Shown: positions 19,141 to 27,853, numbered from the stretch's first letter. The stretch is 64,000 bases of DNA from Acinetobacter pittii (GCF_034067285.1 NZ_CP139286.1:2232001-2296000), one strand, 5' to 3'. Program-made: numbers and translations. Notes: generated by a model from the sequence alone, not told the origin.

Positions 19141-19370
19141 TATTGTGTTTCCACCTTCATGTCTTGCTGGCACAGCGTCTGACAAGCAAGCACTCTAAGT
19201 CCATTAATATTGACACGACATTCCTGACAAACTCCCATTCCACAAAATGGAGTGCGTTTTTCCCCACAGACAGACAAACGGCTATAAGACTTCACTTGTG
19301 CTAAAGCAGCAGCAACACTGGTGCCCTCAATCACAGAAACCGATTGGCCGTTAATAAAAAGCTGAATCAT
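19140..19370 (-). CDS. [2Fe-2S] subunit of probable D-hydroxyproline dehydrogenase (HcnA-like)
   Basis: A 76-residue ferredoxin-like subunit. Cysteines are arranged as in the (2Fe-2S)-binding domain of sarcosine oxidase alpha and HcnA: VCGEKRTPFCGMGVCQECRV, with another in VLACQT. It is sandwiched between two FAD subunits, its ATG following the DadA-like stop directly and its stop overlapping the next ATG. Such tight packing indicates translational coupling and a complex of fixed composition. It has no recognisable transport or membrane signal. Confidence 0.85.
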   Translation of the reverse strand: MIQLFINGQSVSVIEGTSVAAALAQVKSYSRLSVCGEKRTPFCGMGVCQECRVNINGLRVLACQTLCQQDMKVETQ

Positions 19371-20474
19371 CTATGCAGCTCCTATAAAGCGATGAGGTAA
19401 AAAAGGTTCTGGATCTATATCAAAAGTTAATCCACATACGTGTGAGGCAATAAGTCTTGCTGTACCTGTTGCTGTGGTTACACCTAATCCTTCATGTCCT
19501 ATCGCTAAATAAACCGATTGAAATGCAGGATGTCGTCCAATTACCGGAATACCATCTGGTGTCGCTGCACGAAAGCCAGTCCATGCCCGAATAACATTAA
19601 GATCAACCAAAGCTGGAAAATAATCCGCAGCTTCTTTAAGCACCCGAGTAAAGACTTCCGGCTCTACACTCGGATCAACCGTATTAAACTGACGAGATGA
19701 CCCAATAAAAAGCTGGCCTGTCGGTCTAGGCTGAATATTACAAGCCACCGAAATTCCACTTGTCGCTTGAGTGCTGGCCGCATAAGCCAAAGCCACCAAC
19801 GTATGTTTTACATTTAAATCAGGGTAACGATCGGTAATAGCCAAATGACCTTTTTTAGGTTCAATCGGTAGCTCTGGAAAAAAATCTGTCGCATGAATAC
19901 CATTAGCCAAAACGATATGCGCAGCTTCTAGCCATGTTCCATCACTTAACTGAACCCGATTTTCTTCAATATGAATAACTTTAGCTTGTTGAACCTGAAC
20001 CTTGTGGGGAAATTTTTTTAATAACCATTCAGCGGCACAGGGTGCATATAAAATTCCATCATCAAAAACTTCTAAACCACCATAAAGACCATGCTTTAAG
20101 TGGGGTTCGAGCTGACCGATTTCATCTGCATTTCGAAGTTGGCAACGGACGCCTTGTGCAGTGAGACGTTGATATTTTTCCTCAGCAATCTGCATTTCTT
20201 CTGGGCTACTTGCCAGCCATAAAGTTGGCGTTTGGTGATAGGCACATTCGTCCGAAAGCTCATGCCCTAATTCATGCCATAGCTGAACTGACCAATGACT
20301 AAGTTTTAATTCGGCTTCCAAGTCATCCATAATGACCAAATGCCCCATGCCCGCGGCTGTTGCCCCACCGATACGAGCATCTAAAACTTGCACATTTAAG
20401 CCTTGCCGAGCTAACTCATAAGCACATGCGGCACCTACAATGCCTGCCCCAATGACGATGGCATCGGTTCTCAT
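19371..20474 (-). CDS. lhpB: D-hydroxyproline dehydrogenase catalytic FAD subunit (DadA-like)
   Basis: A 367-residue D-amino-acid-oxidase-fold protein. It opens with [20 protein letters not shown] (FAD binding). The later parts include [14 protein letters not shown] and, near the C terminus, [20 protein letters not shown] followed by [19 protein letters not shown], the usual DadA/glycine oxidase end. It is proposed to oxidise cis-4-hydroxy-D-proline to pyrroline-4-hydroxy-2-carboxylate. The ATG at 20474 overlaps the epimerase stop (ATGA), which fixes the start; an alternative TTG five codons upstream is unlikely. Its neighbours (epimerase before, ferredoxin and HcnB-like subunit after) define the role. 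Confidence 0.87.
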   Translation of the reverse strand: MRTDAIVIGAGIVGAACAYELARQGLNVQVLDARIGGATAAGMGHLVIMDDLEAELKLSHWSVQLWHELGHELSDECAYHQTPTLWLASSPEEMQIAEEKYQRLTAQGVRCQLRNADEIGQLEPHLKHGLYGGLEVFDDGILYAPCAAEWLLKKFPHKVQVQQAKVIHIEENRVQLSDGTWLEAAHIVLANGIHATDFFPELPIEPKKGHLAITDRYPDLNVKHTLVALAYAASTQATSGISVACNIQPRPTGQLFIGSSRQFNTVDPSVEPEVFTRVLKEAADYFPALVDLNVIRAWTGFRAATPDGIPVIGRHPAFQSVYLAIGHEGLGVTTATGTARLIASHVCGLTFDIDPEPFLPHRFIGAA

Positions 20475-21403
20475 AGCTGAATACCCCAAGCAAATGGGTC
20501 ATTTTCATCCATAAATAAAGTTGCTTCGGCACTCATGTAAGCTTCACCACGAATGGTTGGAATCACATAGTCCCCTGCTTGCTCATACGAGGCAATAAAT
20601 TGGCTACCAATAATGCTGGCTTGTTTCCATAACTTTCCTGGCTCAAGTTTGCCATCTGCTGCCAAGCAAGCAATTTTCGCACTCGTTCCGGTTCCACATG
20701 GTGAACGGTCATAGGCCTTACCAGGGCACAGTACGAAATTTTTACTGTCTGCATCGGTGTCACTTGTAAACAACTCGATATGGTCAATTTCTTGCCAATC
20801 TTTACCGGTTATTCCTTTTGCTGTAAGGGCTTGTCTAACCGTCCATGCATATTCGGTAAGTTGGTCCAAATTATCACTTGCGACACGTTGACCATGGTCA
20901 TTAATCAAGAAGAACCAGTTACCACCCCATGCAATATCACCAGTAACTTTTCCATATTTTTCAACGTCAACTTCGACTGCTTTTTTATAACGATATGCAG
21001 GCACATTTCGTACACTAACCGAATGATCTTCATGAAGCGTCGCTTCAACATCACCTACTGGAGTTTCAATTAAATGCGTGCCTACTTGTATTTTTCCCAA
21101 GTGTGCTAACGAAGCCACTAAACCAATTGTGCCATGACCACACATGCCTAGGTAGCCCGTGTTGTTAAAGAAAATAACACCCGCGCTCGCTTTGGGATTG
21201 ACTGGTTTACACAATAACGCTCCAACTAAAACATCATTACCGCGCGGCTCTAACATGGTTGCTCTACGGAAATGGTCATATTGTTCTGATAATATTTTTC
21301 GGCGGCTTTCCATGTCTCCTTTGCCTAAATCAGGAAAGCCTTCAAGTACTAAGCGTGTTGGTTCACCACCAGTATGAGAATCCAAAATTTTTACTGTTTT
21401 CAT
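20471..21403 (-). CDS. lhpA: 4-hydroxyproline 2-epimerase
   Basis: A 310-residue member of the proline racemase family that converts trans-4-hydroxy-L-proline to cis-4-hydroxy-D-proline. Both catalytic cysteines are present: Cys88 in GMCGHGTIG and Cys236 in [11 protein letters not shown]. Having Cys at both places rules out the trans-3-hydroxyproline dehydratase branch, where one position is Thr. The opening [13 protein letters not shown] is also typical. Length agrees with the family (about 310). It is the first gene of the minus-strand operon and is translationally coupled to the dehydrogenase gene. Confidence 0.92.
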   Translation of the reverse strand: MKTVKILDSHTGGEPTRLVLEGFPDLGKGDMESRRKILSEQYDHFRRATMLEPRGNDVLVGALLCKPVNPKASAGVIFFNNTGYLGMCGHGTIGLVASLAHLGKIQVGTHLIETPVGDVEATLHEDHSVSVRNVPAYRYKKAVEVDVEKYGKVTGDIAWGGNWFFLINDHGQRVASDNLDQLTEYAWTVRQALTAKGITGKDWQEIDHIELFTSDTDADSKNFVLCPGKAYDRSPCGTGTSAKIACLAADGKLEPGKLWKQASIIGSQFIASYEQAGDYVIPTIRGEAYMSAEATLFMDENDPFAWGIQL

Positions 21404-21523
21404 AGAAGTATCCTTACATTTTTTTCTAGGATGACTGATCTCAAAACAGCAAGCTTGATCGTTTTCTTATAAATCTATGACGAAATCAGCATAGTGAAAA
21501 CTTGCTTCATCTAAAATAAAGAC

Positions 21524-21549
21524 AAAAAAATTAGGCCATTGGCCTAATT
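21524..21549 (-). terminator. Terminator of the GntR regulator gene
   Basis: On the minus strand, stem AATTAGGCC and GGCCTAATT with a three-base loop is followed by seven T residues. It lies 33 bases after the GntR stop codon and separates it from the epimerase operon. Confidence 0.9.
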
Positions 21550-21581
21550 CAAATAATATAAAAATGTTAAGAATAGAGCGT

Positions 21582-22265
21582 TTATTTTTTCACATTTTTA
21601 TGGTGAGGTAGATGTTCATAAAGTGATTGGCAAACACCATTAATATGCTCTTCAATTAACTTAACCGCTAAGTCAACATCTTTGGCTTTACAGGCTTTCA
21701 CAATTTCTTTGTGCTCATCATTTGCACGCGATTTACCTTCGGAAACATTCATCTGCAATCTTAAATAGCGCTCAATTTTATCGTAAATTGAACGAATTAG
21801 TCCAAGCATATAAGGCCGCTGTGCTGGTTCATAGAGGCATGCATGTAACTGCCAATTTAATGTGGTCCAGCTTCCAATATCCATGTTATCGATAAAGGCA
21901 TTACAAATTTCATCTGCCTTTTTATAAGTTTCTTCCGTCATATTCGGCACGGCAAGTTGAATCAACTTCGTTTCCAACATCACTCGTACTTCAAAAATTT
22001 GTGCTAATTCTTCTTCAGAAATACGGGTCACAATTGCACCGCGATTTTTTATAAATTCAACTAAGCCTTCGGCTTCAAGTTGTTTTAAAGCTTCACGTAC
22101 TGGAATTTTGCTGACATTGAATAGTTTAGCAATTTCATCCTGACGAATAGGCTCACCTTCAGCAATATGCCCTGCAATAATTGCTTCTCTAATATATTTG
22201 ACAATAACTTCAGATACCGAAGGCATTGCACCAAGATTTGATACATTAAAAGATGGTAGCGTCAC
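21582..22265 (-). CDS. GntR family transcriptional regulator, FadR/FCD type
   Basis: A 227-residue repressor-type protein. The N-terminal winged helix (about 15-80) has IAEGEPIRQDEIAKLFNVSK and VREALKQLEAEGLVE. The C-terminal FCD ligand-binding domain includes EVRVMLETKLIQLAV and the metal-site-like HLHACLY and EHKEIVKACK parts. A GTG at 22265 with AAGAGA before it is the preferred start; a GTG ten codons upstream is also open. It sits between hydroxyproline genes, and palindromes suited to this family occur before two of them, so it is the likely repressor of that regulon. The ligand is probably a pathway intermediate. Confidence 0.85.
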   Translation of the reverse strand: MTLPSFNVSNLGAMPSVSEVIVKYIREAIIAGHIAEGEPIRQDEIAKLFNVSKIPVREALKQLEAEGLVEFIKNRGAIVTRISEEELAQIFEVRVMLETKLIQLAVPNMTEETYKKADEICNAFIDNMDIGSWTTLNWQLHACLYEPAQRPYMLGLIRSIYDKIERYLRLQMNVSEGKSRANDEHKEIVKACKAKDVDLAVKLIEEHINGVCQSLYEHLPHHKNVKK

Positions 22266-22447
22266 GAATATTCTCTTAACCTCAAAATATGACACAAATT
22301 AAAAGGATGATCATTTTTATTCATCCACCATAATGAAATCATTGCTTTTCAAGCACTTTTTCCGGCACGGCTTACCTTTATTTCAATGCTGCTAAAATTT
22401 ATTTTCTTTATCCATTTAAGCTAATAATTTTTAACTGCACTCATAGT

Positions 22448-22461
22448 TAAAGTATACTTTA
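22448..22461. promoter_or_regulatory. Palindrome TAAAGTATACTTTA
   Basis: A perfect 14-base palindrome with a GTATAC centre in the 420-base gap between the divergent GntR and EamA genes. It matches the outer positions of the CGTATACG operator poorly (about 12 of 18), so it may be an autoregulatory site or a chance AT-rich palindrome. The rest of the gap shows no gene. Confidence 0.35.
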
Positions 22462-22688
22462 TACAATTTAATTCACAAAACTATTATTAGACTATGCTGA
22501 AATCGTCATCATTTTATTGCATTTAACCAAGCAAATCATAATAAATACCCGCATACTACCCTGTTCTCTTGACGGGTAACTGTCAAAAAATTCCTATCCA
22601 TTGAGCTGAGTTATTCCCTGCAAGATAAATTTTTTTTGTCTTGTAAAAATCATGCTGCATAAAACTTTTAAAGTTTGAGTCACTTCAT

Positions 22689-23594
22689 ATGAGTACGCCA
22701 ACAGAAGCAAAATTTTCGCTAAATTATTATACGGGTTTCTTATCTGTACTATTTGCTGCTTTTCTATGGGGTACAGCAGGTACAGCGGCATCTTTTGCAA
22801 AAGGCATTAGTCCACTTGTAATTGCTACCATTTCTGTGGGCTTCGGTGGATTAATTCATACGTTTTTAAGCTTAAAAGCCATTAAAAATAATTACCAAAA
22901 ACTATTTAACTATAAGTCCCAAATCTTTATTGCCGTTGTTGTTTCAATACTTTGTCCATTTGCATTTTACTCATCTGTCTCTTTAGCCGGCGTATCGATC
23001 GGCACCGTAATTTCTATTGGTTGTGCACCTTTGTTTTCAGTACTTTTAGAATGGATTTTAGATAAACGAAAACTTTCTTTGAAATGGCTCATCAGTTTTA
23101 TTCTCGGTTTTTTAGGTATTATTTTACTCTCTTATGCAGGAGATCATGCACAGCATCAAGTCGTGCAATCTGATCGTATTTTAGGGGTGTTTTTTGGCTT
23201 ACTTTCTAGCCTGAGCTATGCAACATACTCTTGGATAATGAGAAACCTCATTCGCCAAGATGTCGACTCAAGAGCTGCCATGGGAGTGATTTTTGGTATC
23301 TCCGCAGTTCTGTTATTACCTACATTGTTGATTACTGCACAAAATCTTTTTGATTATCCAACTAACGTCTGGGTTGCGATCTATATTCCAATTGTTCCTA
23401 TGTTTTTGGGCTATTTATTTTTTAGCTTTGGTTTAAAACGAATTCCAGCCAGTCAGGCCATGACGTTAGCTTTGGTCGAAATTCCTGTTGCAGCTTTATT
23501 GGCAGTTGTTGTAGTAGGCGAAAGTTTAACAATGCATAGCTATTTGGGTTTAATTCTAATTTTTCTCTGCGTTATTGTTCTCACTAAAAAATAA
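22689..23594 (+). CDS. EamA/DMT superfamily transporter
   Basis: A 301-residue inner-membrane protein with about ten hydrophobic helices arranged as two EamA repeats. The first repeat has FAAFLWGTAGTAASFAKG and SVSLAGVSIGTVISIGCAPL, and the second GLLSSLSYATYSWIMRN and SFGLKRIPASQAMTLALVE, the latter ending each repeat as usual. Members export or import amino acids and related metabolites. It lies between the GntR regulator and the deaminase gene, so a link with hydroxyproline or overflow export is plausible but unproven. Confidence 0.8.
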   Translation: MSTPTEAKFSLNYYTGFLSVLFAAFLWGTAGTAASFAKGISPLVIATISVGFGGLIHTFLSLKAIKNNYQKLFNYKSQIFIAVVVSILCPFAFYSSVSLAGVSIGTVISIGCAPLFSVLLEWILDKRKLSLKWLISFILGFLGIILLSYAGDHAQHQVVQSDRILGVFFGLLSSLSYATYSWIMRNLIRQDVDSRAAMGVIFGISAVLLLPTLLITAQNLFDYPTNVWVAIYIPIVPMFLGYLFFSFGLKRIPASQAMTLALVEIPVAALLAVVVVGESLTMHSYLGLILIFLCVIVLTKK

Positions 23595-23601
23595 TAGATA
23601 T

Positions 23602-23634
23602 AAAAAAGAGGCTCAATCATTAGCCTCTTTTTTT
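23602..23634. terminator. Bidirectional terminator
   Basis: Stem AAAAAAGAGGCT (23602-23613) pairs with AGCCTCTTTTTT (23622-23633) around an eight-base loop, between the convergent EamA and DapA-family genes. Confidence 0.92.
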
Positions 23635-23646
23635 AAAAGTATTTTC

Positions 23647-24582
23647 TTAGATTTCAGCTGACCAGTTACGATACCAAGTACGGAATAGTTCATACTGAGT
23701 TTCAACGTATTTACGTTGTGATTCACTCAATGCATCCGTCTCATTGAAGTGTAAGGTATATTCTTTATCACCGTTAAGTACCATTAAATATTTATAGTAC
23801 AGAACAAGATCTGTTCCTTCGTCAAAAGAAGATAAAACTTCTAATGCGCTTGATAACTCTTGGGCTAAACGACGGGCTTTTGCATCACCTGCTGCGGCTT
23901 TCTTACTAAGGTCAACCAACTGTAAAACTTCTTTAGGTAAAGCATTACCAATCCCAGTAATCGCACCAGTTGCGTTACAGTTCACGAAGCCATGGAAAAC
24001 TTGAGTATCTACACCTGCCATTAAGGTTACTGAATCATCTTGTGAAGTAATGAACTCAGCTGCATAACGCATATCGGCAGCACCGCCAAATTCTTTAAAA
24101 CCAATTAAATTTGGAAACTCACGGCGTAATTCAAAAAATAAATCTGCACGAGTCGCAAATCCATAATACGGACTATTGTAAATCACCGCAGGTAAGCTTG
24201 GTGCTGCTTTTAAAATTGCAGAAAAGTGAGCTTTTTGTGCAGTTGGTGAAGCTCCACGTGATAGTACACGTGGAATAACCATAAGCCCTTGTGCACCTAC
24301 TTTTTCTGCATGAGTTGCATGAGAAACTGCTTCTTTTGAATTAACTGCACCAGTACCAACAATTGTAGGAATGCCAGCAGCAACAAGTCGTGCCACCCCT
24401 TCTTGACGTTGAGCTTCGGTTAATAAAGGCCAATCACCCATAGAACCACAATACACTACCGCACTCATGCCCGCTTCAATCAGCTCATGCCCTTTTTTCA
24501 CAAGCGCGTCAAAATCTGGCTCACGGTTAGGAGTACATGGTGTCATTAGCGCCGGGATACATCCTGTGAAGATATTACTCAT
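23647..24582 (-). CDS. lhpC: Pyrroline-4-hydroxy-2-carboxylate deaminase (DapA family)
   Basis: A 311-residue class I aldolase-fold enzyme. The Schiff-base Lys is K163 in LIGFKEFGG and the paired Tyr is in VIYNSPYYG (Tyr136). The phosphate/pyruvate-type loop reads CGSMGDWPLLT instead of the GTTGES form of true dihydrodipicolinate synthase, which points to the hydroxyproline deaminase branch. It converts pyrroline-4-hydroxy-2-carboxylate to alpha-ketoglutarate semialdehyde and ammonia. It is a single gene with the strong CGTATACG palindrome about 105 bases upstream, so it is probably controlled with the permease. Confidence 0.88.
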   Translation of the reverse strand: MSNIFTGCIPALMTPCTPNREPDFDALVKKGHELIEAGMSAVVYCGSMGDWPLLTEAQRQEGVARLVAAGIPTIVGTGAVNSKEAVSHATHAEKVGAQGLMVIPRVLSRGASPTAQKAHFSAILKAAPSLPAVIYNSPYYGFATRADLFFELRREFPNLIGFKEFGGAADMRYAAEFITSQDDSVTLMAGVDTQVFHGFVNCNATGAITGIGNALPKEVLQLVDLSKKAAAGDAKARRLAQELSSALEVLSSFDEGTDLVLYYKYLMVLNGDKEYTLHFNETDALSESQRKYVETQYELFRTWYRNWSAEI

Positions 24583-24687
24583 AATTATTCCTCAGTAATA
24601 TAAATAAAATTCTGGGTAGTCGTACTTTCGAGTTAATCCATCTCAAAAGTTATGGAATGGGATTAATAGCTGTTTAATCATTCTTCA

Positions 24688-24705
24688 TATATCGTATACG
24701 ATATA
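24688..24705. promoter_or_regulatory. Palindromic operator before the deaminase gene
   Basis: A perfect 18-base palindrome, TATATCGTATACGATATA, centred between 24696 and 24697. Its core is identical to that of the site before the APC permease at 12206-12227. It lies upstream of the minus-strand deaminase gene in a position suited to repression or activation. Confidence 0.75.
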
Positions 24706-24984
24706 CAACAAAAAGAATAGTCTTTCTCTCTAAATTCTTTAACCAAGCAAAAAACTATATAAATCAAATATTAATATTATTAAGTGAATTAAAAAATTAA
24801 TTTTTCCTTATATTTTTTTAAAAATAGAATTCAAAAAATTTAAAAATTAGTGCTGAGAAGAGAAATTAAATCCGAGCTTATAGGCGCTCAATAAACAACC
24901 ACAGAACATTAGCCATTAGTCGCACCTCTCTATTTTTATTCATTTTTACTGGTAAAGTGCTTTACATGGTTTGATACAACCTAC

Positions 24985-25059
24985 TTAACTCAGATGCATA
25001 ATTCACCTGTTCTTGCATCTGAAGTTTTTCTGCCTCTAGTCCGCTAGAGGCTTTTTTTT
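24985..25059 (+). ncRNA. Candidate small RNA ending in a strong terminator
   Basis: No gene lies on the plus strand here, yet there is a strong plus-strand terminator: GCCTCTAG (25032-25039), TCCG loop, CTAGAGGC (25044-25051) and eight T. Just before it is another hairpin, TCAGATGCA (24990-24998) with TGCATCTGA (25014-25022). An inverted repeat GTAAAG-TG-CTTTAC and a TTTACA box (24961-24966) lie upstream and could mark a promoter or operator. Together this looks like a transcript of 70-110 bases. The 5' end is a guess. The rest of the 24583-25127 gap shows only the operator listed above. Confidence 0.4.
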
Positions 25060-25068
25060 ATTACTTAA

Positions 25069-25097
25069 TAAAAAAGCCTGCATTTCAGCAGACTTTT
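25069..25097 (-). terminator. Terminator of the DUF333 lipoprotein gene
   Basis: On the minus strand, AAAAAGTCTGC and GCAGGCTTTTTT form a stem with one mismatch and a T tail about 30 bases after the lipoprotein stop codon. Confidence 0.8.
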
Positions 25098-25127
25098 TAT
25101 TTCAAGATTTAATTTAGCAAAGCTTAA

Positions 25128-25562
25128 TTAACCACAGGTTGCCTGAGTAATTTTCTTAGTTGCTGGATCAATAGTAACTGTAACTCGGTTTGTACGATAA
25201 TCCATAGTCATAGGCTGACCTGGAGCTACTTTACGCACAATTTCCGATTGAGTTTTTTGCTTAATTTGGTCATCAGTAAGTCCAGATTGACCTACCAATT
25301 TTTGAGCTTCTTCTGCTACACAGTTCGCTTGATTATCACGGAATAATTTCCATTCTTCAACGACTTGACCGTTTGGTAAATGACAATACCCAACCTGTCC
25401 ATTTGCTTCATTTCTGATTTCTAACTTCCCGCCTTGTTCAACACAATATTGACTAGCTGGGTTTGGTGAACCAATTTTTGGTGGAGTTGAATCTTTATGT
25501 TGTGCAGATGAACAAGCCGTTAACGAAACAAGCGCTAAACCAAGAAAGATAATTTTTTTCAT
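25128..25562 (-). CDS. DUF333-containing lipoprotein
   Basis: A 144-residue lipoprotein. The N terminus MKKIIFLGLALVSLTACSS is a clear lipoprotein signal with the lipobox LTAC at residues 14-17. A DUF333 segment follows, with YCVEQGGKLEIRNEANGQVG and YCHLPNGQVVEEWKLF. The C-terminal part resembles the small I78-like inhibitor fold (VGQSGLTDDQIKQ, DYRTNRVTVTID), so protease inhibition is possible. The start at 25562 is chosen because it begins the signal peptide; an upstream start adds a hydrophobic stretch with no ribosome site. Its cellular role is unknown. Confidence 0.8.
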   Translation of the reverse strand: MKKIIFLGLALVSLTACSSAQHKDSTPPKIGSPNPASQYCVEQGGKLEIRNEANGQVGYCHLPNGQVVEEWKLFRDNQANCVAEEAQKLVGQSGLTDDQIKQKTQSEIVRKVAPGQPMTMDYRTNRVTVTIDPATKKITQATCG

Positions 25563-25724
25563 AAATTTTTGCTTCTTAATAAAAAAAATAAAGATATCAA
25601 AAAAATTCATGTTTCATGGGTCTTATTTACAATAAAAAACTCTCTTAGCAATTTTATTAACCGCTCTTTAATTGATTGGAATTTAAAATATTCTGTCCTA
25701 AAAACAATTATTAAAATATTGTAA

Positions 25725-26189
25725 TTAAGGTCTTTCTAAAATTCGTGCACCGGAACCTTCTTGTCCTAAAACATCTTCAGGATTTCTTAAAGGGCATTGC
25801 TCTAATGACAAGCAACCACAACCAATACACCAGTCCATTTCATCGCGGAGTCTAGTTAATTTTTGAATACGCTCATCCAGATCTTTTCGCCAATGGCTTG
25901 ATAACTCTTTCCACTGTTTGGCTGTTAATTTGCTTCCCATAGGATATGCACTAAGAGCTGCTTTAATTTCATCTAAGGAAATCCCTACTCTTTGAGCAAC
26001 TTTAATAATCGCAATATATCTTAAAACGATTAATGGGAAACGGCGTTGATTACCATTCGTTCTTAGACTTTTTATGAGCCCTTTCGCTTCATAAAAATGC
26101 AGAGTCGAGACAGGAACTCCACTCCTTTTTGCTACTTCACCCACTGTCAACACTCGACTAGGGTCAGCTTTTTTATTTTCGCTTATCAT
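25725..26189 (-). CDS. soxR: Redox-sensitive transcriptional activator SoxR
   Basis: A 154-residue MerR-family regulator. The N-terminal helix-turn-helix has [20 protein letters not shown] and the basic recognition region [14 protein letters not shown]. The [2Fe-2S] cluster ligands are four cysteines spaced CX2CXCX5C in [14 protein letters not shown] (residues 121-132), just as in characterised SoxR. A redox-active compound oxidises this cluster. The ATG at 26189 has a GAGGTCAATC site; an earlier start four codons upstream is less likely. A SoxR-type dyad overlaps its own promoter, so autoregulation is probable. No obvious soxS is nearby, as expected outside enterics. Confidence 0.95.
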   Translation of the reverse strand: MISENKKADPSRVLTVGEVAKRSGVPVSTLHFYEAKGLIKSLRTNGNQRRFPLIVLRYIAIIKVAQRVGISLDEIKAALSAYPMGSKLTAKQWKELSSHWRKDLDERIQKLTRLRDEMDWCIGCGCLSLEQCPLRNPEDVLGQEGSGARILERP

Positions 26190-26195
26190 GATTGA

Positions 26196-26241
26196 CCTCA
26201 ACTTTACTCGAGGTTATAAGAGAGCCTCTGTGTTTTGTCAA
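26196..26241 (-). promoter_or_regulatory. soxR promoter with SoxR-box-like dyad
   Basis: Read on the minus strand, -35 TTGACA (26241-26236) and -10 TATAAC (26218-26213) are 17 bases apart, a near-consensus sigma-70 promoter. Immediately after the -10, CCTCGAGTAAAGTTGAGG (26213-26196) closely resembles the SoxR box CCTCAAGTTAACTTGAGG. The dyad covers the expected transcription start, not the -35/-10 spacer where SoxR activates target genes. Confidence 0.75.
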
Positions 26242-26390
26242 ATGAATAAACCAAGCAACTTGACTGCTAAGAGCCATTTTCCTGAGTTTGTTGGTCTTAA
26301 CTTTTCGATAAAACCTGAGAGGATAAATTTGATGAGATTATTAATTTAGGAAGTCTATAAAATGAGTTGCTAACATTTAAAGTTAAGAAA

Positions 26391-26684
26391 TTAATTTTGT
26401 AGAGTACATGGGCATCCGCAAATCCAAAACATGTTGTAAACAAAAGGCATTGGTGCTCCTAGAGGATAGACCTTAGCTTGTTCGATTTTATAAGTTTTTT
26501 TACGTGACTCAATGTGAAGTATATTATCGTAACGCGCAACAACGATTCCCTTTTTATATAATTTTTTTCGTTCATTCTTTGCATCAAATTTATATACCAA
26601 AAAGTAAACTTTTTCTCCTACGCTGATCTTTGAATGATTAACCATAATGTAACCATTACAATACTTACATTGCCAATCTTTCAT
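26391..26684 (-). CDS. Small Cys-containing protein of unknown function
   Basis: A 97-residue protein that I do not recognise. It opens with WQCKYC (Cys6, Cys9) and ends with FWICGCPCTL (Cys89, 91, 93), so the two ends could together bind zinc. The middle is rich in Lys, Tyr and Val with beta-strand character (KVYFLVYKF, KGIVVARYDNILHIESR), like a small SH3-like or KOW-type barrel. No signal peptide is seen. It stands alone in AT-rich DNA between soxR and queH. The ATG at 26684 is followed by an even codon use, which supports a real gene, but the function is unknown. Confidence 0.55.
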   Translation of the reverse strand: MKDWQCKYCNGYIMVNHSKISVGEKVYFLVYKFDAKNERKKLYKKGIVVARYDNILHIESRKKTYKIEQAKVYPLGAPMPFVYNMFWICGCPCTLQN

Positions 26685-27137
26685 ATCTCAAATTATCACA
26701 CGCTTAAGTTTAAAAACACATTGAATTTTATAGTATAGATTTATTAAAGCTACAAATCTAAAGAAATATTTTAATTGAAAAAATAAGGTTTATTTGTGAT
26801 GTACATCACAAATAAAAACCATAAAATTATAAATTATATCCAGATACATCAACCACTTACCAAACAAAATTTTAGGTTTATTATTTTCATAAATATAAAA
26901 ATCTTATATATTTTATATTGTCATATAGTATAAAAGACAGAGAAATCAAATATGGCATATAATTAATTCTTAATACTTTACAATATACTTATTTCACTAT
27001 ATTTAACTTAATATTAAATGGAGTAATAAATTATTTTTAAATATTAAATTAATTTCACTTTTAATTGAAAATAATTCAGTTCACATAATATAAACTCCAA
27101 ATATATAATTATTAGAATTGCAATTTAATTTTTTATT
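26685..27137. other. AT-rich intergenic region before queH
   Basis: About 450 bases, overwhelmingly A and T, with no convincing gene, terminator or repeat. Promoters for the divergent small gene and queH must be here. queH has only a weak ribosome site. The composition hints at H-NS binding or an insertion point, but there are no mobile-element ends. Confidence 0.5.
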
Positions 27138-27797
27138 ATGGCAACTCAACGTTTAAAATTAGAACTCCCATCTGGACATGATCAATTATTACTTCACTCT
27201 TGTTGTGCTCCTTGTTCAGGAGAAGTCATGGAAGCATTGATTGATTCTGGAATTAAATTTTCAATATTTTTTTATAATCCTAATATTCATCCAGTAAAAG
27301 AATATCTAATCCGTAAGGAAGAAAATATTCGTTTTGCAGAAAAGCATAATATCCCATTTATCGATGCAGATTATGACACAGATAATTGGTTTGCCCGAGC
27401 CAAAGGTATGGAGGATGAACCCGAACGCGGCATTCGTTGTACCATGTGTTTTGATATGCGTTTCGAGCGAACTGCCCTTTACGCACATGAACACGGCTTT
27501 AGTCTCATCAGTAGTTCGCTAGGAATTTCTCGTTGGAAGAATATGGCTCAAATTAATGACTGCGGAATTCGAGCAGCATCTCATTATCCAGATATTCAAT
27601 ATTGGGATTATAACTGGCGTAAAAACGGTGGCTCTAGTCGAATGATTGAAATTAGTAAGCGAGAGGAATTCTACCAACAGGAATATTGCGGCTGTGTATA
27701 TTCTTTGCGTGATACCAACCGTTGGCGTATGAGTAATGGTCGAGATCGAATTAAACTGGGTGTTAAGTTTTATAGTAATGCCATGGAAGAAGATTAA
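27138..27797 (+). CDS. queH: Epoxyqueuosine reductase QueH
   Basis: A 219-residue enzyme that makes queuosine in tRNA from epoxyqueuosine, the non-B12 alternative to QueG. Signature cysteines are visible: HSCCAPCS near residue 22, RCTMCFDMR near 100 and YCGCVYS near 190; these bind an iron-sulfur cluster and a second iron. The family motif [10 protein letters not shown] is also present, and [11 protein letters not shown] fits the substrate region. The protein is the usual length. It stands alone, with no other queuosine genes in the window. Confidence 0.92.
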   Translation: MATQRLKLELPSGHDQLLLHSCCAPCSGEVMEALIDSGIKFSIFFYNPNIHPVKEYLIRKEENIRFAEKHNIPFIDADYDTDNWFARAKGMEDEPERGIRCTMCFDMRFERTALYAHEHGFSLISSSLGISRWKNMAQINDCGIRAASHYPDIQYWDYNWRKNGGSSRMIEISKREEFYQQEYCGCVYSLRDTNRWRMSNGRDRIKLGVKFYSNAMEED

Positions 27798-27853
27798 ATT
27801 TTATTATTGCTTAAAAATTAATTAATTTATTCTAAGCTATATTTATTGCTGAT

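Noticed and set aside
22594..22800. Open frame opposite the start of the EamA transporter gene
   Set aside because: It is antisense to a clear transporter gene, has no ribosome site and no recognisable protein features.
23647..24582. Dihydrodipicolinate synthase (dapA) of lysine synthesis
   Set aside because: The substrate loop CGSMGDWPLLT differs from the DapA GTTGES form, and the gene lies in a hydroxyproline cluster with a shared operator.
26685..27137. CRISPR array or tRNA genes in AT-rich gaps
   Set aside because: No regularly spaced repeats and no cloverleaf or TpsiC-arm sequence were seen in this or the other long gaps.
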